9,748 nucleotides of DNA from the NCBI GenBank assembly GCA_964534315.1, contig CAZHOV010000200.1:1-9748 (forward strand). The letters run 5' to 3'. This document shows, piece by piece, positions 1-6,800 of this stretch. The notes below the pieces were generated by a model that was not told the origin of the DNA, ran no database searches, and saw only the letters and a program-made list of their open reading frames with translations. The stretch comes from CAZHOV01 sp964534315. GTDB taxonomy: Bacteria > Bacteroidota > Bacteroidia > Chitinophagales > Saprospiraceae. The translations under genes were made by a program, and so were the position numbers. Within the stretch, counting starts at the first letter, position 1. Every line of letters starts with the position of its first letter.

Positions 1-86
1 ATGATCCCCGAGCGTAAACGTTCGTCTGGCTATTCGGGTTGGGACGAGGACGTCCGAACCAGCAGGATAAGGGGAGAGGCTGTTGA

Positions 87-106
87 CCCACTGTTAAAAC
101 AGTGGG
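87..106. repeat. REP-like palindrome A, copy 1
   Basis: CCCACTGTT and AACAGTGGG form a perfect 9-bp inverted repeat around a 2-nt AA centre. It follows a GGGGAGAGG purine run. The same palindrome occurs at 376-395 in copy 2. It has no adjoining T-run, so it is not a typical intrinsic terminator. Confidence 0.7.
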
Positions 107-254
107 TTGATAAGAGGTTTGACAAGTAAGTAATAAGAAATCATAAAGATTGACTTCCAGAGCTTTACAGAAAAGGTAGATTTTAGAATGAAGGCTATTA
201 CCAGCTAGGGCTTGGCCAAAAATGAAAGCTACCTGGCAAGAACACAATGATCAA

Positions 255-274
255 CCCACCATTTTAATGGTGGG
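255..274. repeat. REP-like palindrome B, copy 1
   Basis: CCCACCATT and AATGGTGGG form a perfect 9-bp inverted repeat around TT. The counterpart in copy 2 (544-563) has TC at the centre and the same stem. Its left flank ATCAACCCAC is the reverse complement of the right flank of palindrome A, so A and B face each other as in a bacterial interspersed mosaic element. Confidence 0.7.
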
Positions 275-375
275 GGCAAACCAAATGATCCCCGAGCGTA
301 AACGTTCGTCTGGCTATTCGGGTTGGGACGAGGACGTCCGAACCAGCAGGATAAGGGGAGAGGATGTTGTCCCGT

Positions 376-395
376 CCCACTGTTAAAACAGTGGG
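376..395. repeat. REP-like palindrome A, copy 2
   Basis: Identical to the palindrome at 87-106, but preceded by 5 extra nucleotides relative to copy 1. The 9-bp stem and AA centre are unchanged. Confidence 0.7.
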
Positions 396-543
396 TTGAT
401 AAGAGGTTCGACAAGTAAGTAATGAGAAATCATAAAGATTGATTTCCAGAGCTTTACAGAAAAGGTAGATTTTAGAATGAAGGGCCCCACCAGCTAAAGC
501 TTGGCCAAAAATGAAGACTACCTGGCAAGAACACAATGATCAA

Positions 544-563
544 CCCACCATTTCAATGGTGGG
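544..563. repeat. REP-like palindrome B, copy 2
   Basis: Same 9-bp stem as 255-274. The only change is the second base of the 2-nt centre (T to C), which leaves every base pair intact. Confidence 0.7.
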
Positions 564-623
564 GGCAAACCATCTCGTGACTACGTCACTACTGGAATAC
601 GCTAAAGCCTCTAATATATATAG

Positions 624-642
624 CCCCGTATGAAATACGGGG
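624..642. repeat. Hairpin in the intergenic spacer
   Basis: CCCCGTAT and ATACGGGG form a perfect 8-bp inverted repeat with a GAA loop. It has no T-run on either side, so its role is unknown. It lies between the tandem repeats and the terminator of the giant gene. A nearby 9-bp inverted repeat (659-667 with 692-700) brackets a C-rich stretch of the kind common in Bacteroidota spacers. Confidence 0.6.
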
Positions 643-697
643 TTAGGGAATGCATTCATTTCTAGCCCCCTAAACCTCTCCCCGCTGTAAAGGCTAG

Positions 698-729
698 AAA
701 AAAAAGGCCGGGATGCAGAGATCCCGGCC
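698..729 (-). terminator. Rho-independent terminator of the giant adhesin gene
   Basis: Read on the minus strand, GGCCGGGAT and ATCCCGGCC form a perfect 9-bp GC-rich stem around a 6-nt loop (706-729), followed directly by eight T residues (698-705). This is a canonical intrinsic terminator. It lies about 114 nt beyond the stop codon of the minus-strand gene ending at 843, with no other minus-strand gene between, so it most likely ends that transcript. On the plus strand the A-run precedes the stem and no T-run follows. Confidence 0.85.
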
Positions 730-731
730 AC

Positions 732-798
732 ACAATAGAGCACTAAAATATACCATCCTTGGCGCAGTCGTTTCCCTGGACTGCGCCGTCTCTATTGT
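732..798. repeat. Nested inverted repeat 3' of the putative variable region
   Basis: An inner perfect 9-bp stem (761-769 with 779-787, GGCGCAGTC and GACTGCGCC, 9-nt loop) sits inside an outer perfect 9-bp stem (732-740 with 790-798, ACAATAGAG and CTCTATTGT). On the side of the adhesin gene the two stems are separated by only 2 nt; on the other side 20 nt are looped out. There is no T-run next to it. It lies 45 nt past the stop codon of the minus-strand gene. In some diversity-generating retroelements a hairpin or cruciform downstream of the variable region aids target recognition; whether this one has that role is speculation. Confidence 0.65.
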
Positions 799-807
799 TA
801 GTTCTTA

Positions 808-842
808 TTTATTGCTAATTACACATTGCTCATTGCTCATTG
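808..842 (-). repeat. Period-7 tract right after the adhesin stop codon
   Basis: Read on the minus strand directly after the TAA stop, the sequence runs in units of seven: CAATGAG, CAATGAG, CAATGTG, TAATTAG, CAATAAA. The first two units are identical and the rest degenerate. A similar heptamer tract follows yebC at the other end of the window. Confidence 0.7.
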
Positions 843-3800
843 TTAAAAAGCCCGGACCGCACGCACACGGTTGCCGCTGTTCTTACCGATGAAGTTCTGG
901 AGACCATTGTTGAAACTCGGGAGCCACGCATTGAAGCTACCGAACTCCGTAGAACTCCAGTATTGAGCCTGTTCAAATCCACCTAAATTATTAGGGTCAG
1001 ACGGGCCTGCGTTAGAGTCATCACCATCAGAATCTGCCAGGTTTTCCCACATCAAATTCAATTCTCCAGCTGATGGCAAAAACCAGTCGCTATACCCTCC
1101 CTGAGGAAGGCTCGCTACAGAAGCCGCATCAGTCGTCGTAATACAGGCAGATATGTCTGTCAAAATAGCGGTAGTATTCGTGGCGCCATCTCCAATTTCT
1201 GCTCCAGGCCCAGAAGGAGGACGAGGTAAACCAACATTCGGGACTCCCGTAATATCTGTACTCAAACAGCCCCATGGATGGGTAAAATCACCACTTAAAT
1301 CAGAATCTGCAGGAGCAGCCACCAAACCAGGGCAACCACTACTATTGTCTACATAAAAGATCAGGCCGCCTTCGTAGGTTAAACCATAGATATCTTCTAT
1401 GAGCACCCCGTCATTCAGCAGATCACAGGGGGTTTCTCCGCCATCCAGGCGTTGCTGGGGCGTCAAGGGCGCTGCACCGGTGCTGCTTCCATCCCAGGGG
1501 AAATCCCCACAATCTACCTTCCGGATGGTTACCACTATCGGAGCTGTTACCGGACCGCACTCGCCTGTCGCATTACTCATCAGGGTTAGGGTGACGGTGC
1601 CGGCATTTCTGTCTTCATCGCTTGGCACATAGCGTACCGCTGGATTGGATCCGTCAAAGGCATTGGAAGGATCACCGTTGCTGTCAAAGAAAGTACCCGT
1701 TCCGCTACTTCCCCACATGCCGCCTACGGAAGGAGTGATCTGTCCGTTAAGATCATCAAGTAACACTTCTTCTTGTCCTCGGCAAATCGTAATTTCATCA
1801 ATCGCGGTGACCGTTATGATACAGACGACGCCCATATCCAAACTTACATCGCTTGCTCCTGAAGTTAAGAAGGGCGTAGCGGCAGTTTGGCCGGTAGTCG
1901 GATTAGCATCTGAATCTAAATCATCGCTGACATTTCCATCAACATCTTGGGTGGTTACCCCATAGATATTTGGTATATCAGCTAAATCAAAAATTACATA
2001 GTAGCTACCCGGCGGCAGATCATCAAATTGATACAATCCTCCGCCTGAGGTGGTCTGTGTACTGGTATAGGCATTACCGATAGCATCCTGAGCAACCGGC
2101 ATATCGGTAGCCGCATCGTAAATGGTGACATCGATTCCGTCCAGTCCTGTTTCTCCGCCATCAAATAATCCATTTCCATTAGCGTCAATCCATACCAGAT
2201 CACCCAGACTTACCGATGAGAAGAACCCAAAATCTACCGTCAGGTTATCGTTGGCATCATCTACCATAGTGGAATTATCAGGGTCCTCTCCCGTGGGTTC
2301 GTTATTGGCTTCCAGCGTCACCGGATTGCTAAAGACTTCACTTGCCGTCACGACTACCCCATTATCGTCATTATCGGTTACATCCGTATCCGGGTCATCA
2401 TCTGTATCGGCATCCCCTCCATCCACAACGGAGCTTCCGACAAAGCCCGATGGGGTTTCCACTCCGACAATGTACGTGCCGGGCGTAAGATTTTCAAACA
2501 GGTACAACCCGCCGCCGGCTGTTGTTTGCATATCGATGGCAGCACCATCCGGGGTGCCGTCATCATTGGAGTCTTCATAGAGATTTACGGTCACTCCGTC
2601 AATACCGGTTTCATCATCTGGCGTACCGCTCATATTATCAGCGCCATCTGGTTGATAAAGACCGTCATTGTTTATATCAAACCAGACCAGGTTACCTATT
2701 GCCAAATCCGTTGGGGGAGCTATCTGCACCACATAATCTTCTACTTCTCCGTCACTGGCAGGTCCTGTCGGATCGGCGGCCGCAGCATCCGTACTCAGGC
2801 GCAAACGGACACCCAGGTCGGTAAGGGTCACGGCATTGGAAGGAATGTTAAAGTTCAGGAATGCATTACCCGAACCGGAAATCGCTACTGAGGCCCGCTC
2901 GGTTGTATTATCCAGTGTTCCGTCGTTGTTGAAATCGATCCAGCCGTACAATGTGGGAGATGAACTGGTTAGGTCTATCACCTGGACCTGGATTTGAACG
3001 AATGTTCCTGCCGTCAAGGTCGGGAAGGAGGCAATACCGTCTTCGTCATCGTTGGAAGCATTCGTTACGTTGATCCCCGGGGCCGTATCATCCCCTTCGG
3101 CATTAGCGTCCGGGGAACCATCAGCTTCATCATCGATGATAGAACCGATCAAAATATCCGGATTGATGACGTGGCTGGGGCCATTATCGGCTAATTCAGT
3201 TGGGTATTTACTCGTACCGGCTCCGGCTGTATTGTCTTCCAGATCACCAAAATCCAGACACTCCGAAATAACCACTTCTACTGTCTCGGTTACAGAGCAG
3301 TTATTACTGTTGGTCACCACATATTGCAAGGTGACCGTCCCAGATGATAATCCGGCGGCATTGAAAGTTACGTTTTCCGTTCCGGCATTATTCAGATTAT
3401 TTCCGGTAGTGGCCCCTGTTCCTCCATCATTCAATACTGTCCATGCATGGCTCGTAATCGTTCCGCTACCTGCGGTTGCGTTACCCGCTATATCTACTGT
3501 AAAGTTCGCACATACAGAAGCGTTAACAGGTGTAGCAGTAGGCTCCGCAAACACCTCCACGCTTACCGTCTCACTATTTGCACAGCCCGAAATAGAAGTG
3601 AATTCGTAAGTCACATCATAGGTACCTACACCCGCTACATCTACATCCAGTGTAGCAGTACCATCGCCGTTATCGGTAAAGCCACTCGCAGGCATGGGGG
3701 AAATACTATACGTCCCTCCAGTAGGGGTAGCCGTAAAATCCATATTTGTACCATCGACGCATTGGTCGGCGGGATCGTTGAGGTTGATAACCGGCAGGGG

Positions 3801-6800
3801 TTGAATCGTCACTGTCACATCAACGGCATCAGTAGTACAGCCCCCGTTGGCAAGCGTCACCTGTGCCCATAAGTCCAGACCGGCGGCAGTCAAATCTACT
3901 GCTGTTGCCGGAGAAATTATAGTGCCGGGAGTGGTAGCGTCCGGATCACCATCGTACCATTGTACCGTACCGGTAAGCGTTCCAAGGACTGCATTATCGA
4001 AGGTGGTCAAATCCGTACTGGTCTCGTCCGCGCAAATTTCGATATTGGGGTCCTGGGCAATGCTATTGTCGTTAACTGTTACCGAAAAAGAGCAATCTGC
4101 CGTATTACCGGCTTCATCCGTCACGGTAAACATAACAATAGTCGTTCCGACCGGATAAGAACCGGAGGCGTCTGCACTGTTGGTAAAATCATTGGTCAGG
4201 GTAGCTGTGCTATTTAGAGCCGGCGCACCGTTGGTCCAATTAGAAAAACAAGGATCGACTCCTCCGGCGGTAAGGTCAAAGCCAGGTCCGGAAGATAAGG
4301 TGCCATCCAGATTGGTCGAAGTAAGGTCTTCTAAAACAAAAGCATTCGGAGCTCCTACATTATTGACACATGGCGTTTGCTGGTCAAAATTGTAATAAAG
4401 GATCAACTCCGGCGGCAGATTTAAAGGATCGTATTGAATATAAATGTTATCCTGAATTTGGGTAGGGGTCAAGGCCGTATTCCATAGGCGTACCTCATCG
4501 ATTTCTCCCCTAAAGAAGTTACGCGGGCCGGGTCCTCCAAAGTCACCATCACCGGGAATGGGGAAGGTAGGACTGTCATGGAATTCGGTATCATTATTGG
4601 AAGCACCAATTCCGTTGGGGTCAATGTGCTGAGAGAGGCTGGCGCCAAATCCTGCCCCAAATTCAATACCATCCAGATAGGCGCGGAAGCGTCGGTTGGG
4701 ATCAGGATCGTTAGCATCCAATACCAAAGCTACGTGATGCCATTGGCCAGAATTGATCGCAGGAGTTGAAAATACCGTTTCTTCCCAGGCATTCGGTTCG
4801 GAGTGACCTAATACATACAGCTGATCTTCAAATACATATACCTTAAACCCTGTTAAGGAGCCCCCTTCGTCGTAGATCACTTGCTTTTGGCTCAGAGATT
4901 TATCTTCTACCTGAAACCAGGCTTCTACTGTTCGTAAAGGTTGGTTGGAGGACTGATTGATAGAAGAGGTGGCTGGTATCTGGACTGCATCATCTACGCC
5001 GTCAAAATTGAGTGCAGCTCCAAGGCTCAAGCTACTGCAGTTATCAGTCACCGTTGGAGCGGGCACCGATACGATAGCAGTACATTCATTGGGGTTGGCA
5101 TCCACTGTAATATCTGTTGGGCAGGTGATCACCGGATCTTCCATATCTCCCGTTACACTAGCCACATCGGAAACCTCCGGACAAACGACGGTGGCGGCAA
5201 TGGTCGCGGTAAAATTAATGGTGGAAGCCAATTCACCTGGCGCCAGCGTATATGTAAAGGTACCAGTACCATCATTTAAAGTGGTGGTGGAAAAGTTGGC
5301 CAGGGTACCGTTACTGGTAGTGATGACAGCCGGACCGTTCGAGACGGTGTAAGAAAAAGTTGCCGGGCCATTACCGCAGACGTTGATGTTATCTTCGGTG
5401 ATCGAGACGATCGATAAATCGCAAAAATCATCACATGAACCCAAATCCCCTGTAAAACAAAAATTATGAAACTCAAAACCATTTGTTTGCTCCACGTCGT
5501 GTCCCAAAACGACCTGACCATTTATACTTCCTCCGTCAAGAGTTGTAATATTCGTAGTGGCCGGTGCAAGTACACTCCCACAAAACAAGGAGGCATTGAG
5601 ATCAAAATCAGTAGCTTCGTAAAAGTTCCAAACCGTTTTCTCAATAAAATCCAGTTCGCCAGCCGGCGTTATATTATCAATTGGAAATGCTATTGCATTT
5701 CCGTCGATCGAAATCTGCAAAGCTGAAGCCAAATCAATATCTGCATCCGGAACATTTATAACAATCGTACCGGCATTACTCCAATTAGTGAAGTCATAAA
5801 TAGCATCCGTATCCCATTCATCCAGGTTGACAACCACCACACCCGTATTACCTGCCAAGTCGATATTCTGGGTATTATTGGCAGGAATAATATCAACAGC
5901 AACCGTTGCATCACCAGAACAGGATGAAAGAGAAGTAGATAAATCTTGGTAATAACTTTCAGCATTTGTCCAATCCACATCAGGAGTTACATTCCGATAA
6001 ATACCCGGATTCCCAAAAGCCCCCGCACCAAAGGGAGGTAGCATGGTTGCTGAGTTATACAATACATTTCCGCGCACTGTACCCACCTGTGCGTCTACAT
6101 CACCTCCAACGACCAGGTTATCAAAGCCTTGAGGAGCATGTAACCCTCCTGTAGATGCCGGCGCTCCGCCGCCTACAGTATAGGCTCCCATGTTCGTGTT
6201 CGTAATCGTATAATCTCCCTGAACAGCCAATCGGCCTTCAGTATCACCGGTTCCCAGCAAAGAAGTAAAATCTCCAAAAATAACGGCATTAAAATTGCCA
6301 TTATGTGGTCCGCTAAGGGAGTTAGATCCAATGATCCCTCCTGTATTCCCTGGGCTATATTCTCCGGCGAATCCTTGACCCACAAGGTCAAAAATGCTGT
6401 TTGGCGGACAAATCAGTTCATTTTGACAACCGGCTTCATTGGTATTTTCCGTTGAAGAAGGCGCTCCGTCATCATCAAAGGTAGCAGCATTGATACCGCC
6501 ACCGTTTATAGGAGCATTTCCGGTGCCAGAGCCGTCTATGACTTCTATCTGTGTCACACCAACTGTAAAACCTGGCACCGAAGCAGTATTAATCTCGACG
6601 ACCTCGCCATTACTTCCTGTTGCAATAATATTCGCAGGTACTGAGTTGGCTAAAGCATTAAATATTTCGACCGTCCAATTACCACTAGGTGCACCTTCAG
6701 CGGTTACATAAAGAATAGTCCCCTCATTCGGATTCCCCCCATCACAAAGCTGAGCTACCTGAGCCGTAAAGGCTGGCCCAAAAATATACGCCGATCCAGC

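Larger units (their letters stand above)
1..283. repeat. Tandem structured repeat, copy 1
   Basis: First of two adjacent copies of a non-coding element; the window edge may cut more sequence or further copies. Positions 1-79 are identical to copy 2. In that core, 9-24 can form a 6-bp stem (one G-U) with a TAAA loop, and 37-60 can form GGTT-G-GGACG around an AGGA loop, closed by CGTCC-G-AACC. Then come a 9-bp palindrome (87-106), about 140 nt of AT-rich sequence, and a second 9-bp palindrome (255-274). Positions 102-111 and 250-259 are perfectly complementary, so the two palindromes could also pair at long range. A 42-codon plus-strand frame exists from position 1, but a 5-nt length difference destroys it in copy 2, so it is unlikely to be coding. 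The layout recalls paired REP/BIME elements mobilised by RAYT (IS200-like) transposases; that assignment is inference. No transposase is in the window. Confidence 0.85.
285..572. repeat. Tandem structured repeat, copy 2
   Basis: Second copy, starting two bases after copy 1 ends. It is identical over its first 79 nt (285-363), then gains 5 nt just before the first palindrome, so the register shifts from 284 to 289. The remainder carries scattered substitutions and a few small clusters, for example around 480-520. The first palindrome (376-395) is unchanged. The second (544-563) differs from copy 1 by one base, and that base lies in the 2-nt loop. The long-range pair at 391-400 and 539-548 is intact. 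Retention of stems while linkers drift suggests selection on, or recent spread of, a structured element rather than a protein. Confidence 0.85.

Noticed and set aside
1..129. Small plus-strand frame of 42 codons at the window start (MIPERKRSSGYSGWDEDVR...)
   Set aside because: The same DNA in the second copy has a 5-nt length change that shifts the frame and ends it early, while the nucleotide structure is kept. This argues for a non-coding element.
285..572. CRISPR array or tRNA/rRNA genes
   Set aside because: The tandem units are about 285 bp with no short repeat-spacer pattern, and no cloverleaf or rRNA-like sequence was recognised anywhere in the window.
229..743. Minus-strand frames of 61-90 codons across the tandem repeats and spacer
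   Set aside because: They run through palindromes and the repeat junction, have no family resemblance, and depend on the repeat structure rather than on codon use.
1550..1560. An 11-nt match to the adenine-free end of the variable region (852-862), considered as part of a template repeat
   Set aside because: The match does not extend on either side and lies inside another adhesin domain (ECGPVTAPI). It is most likely chance. No other candidate template was seen in the window.
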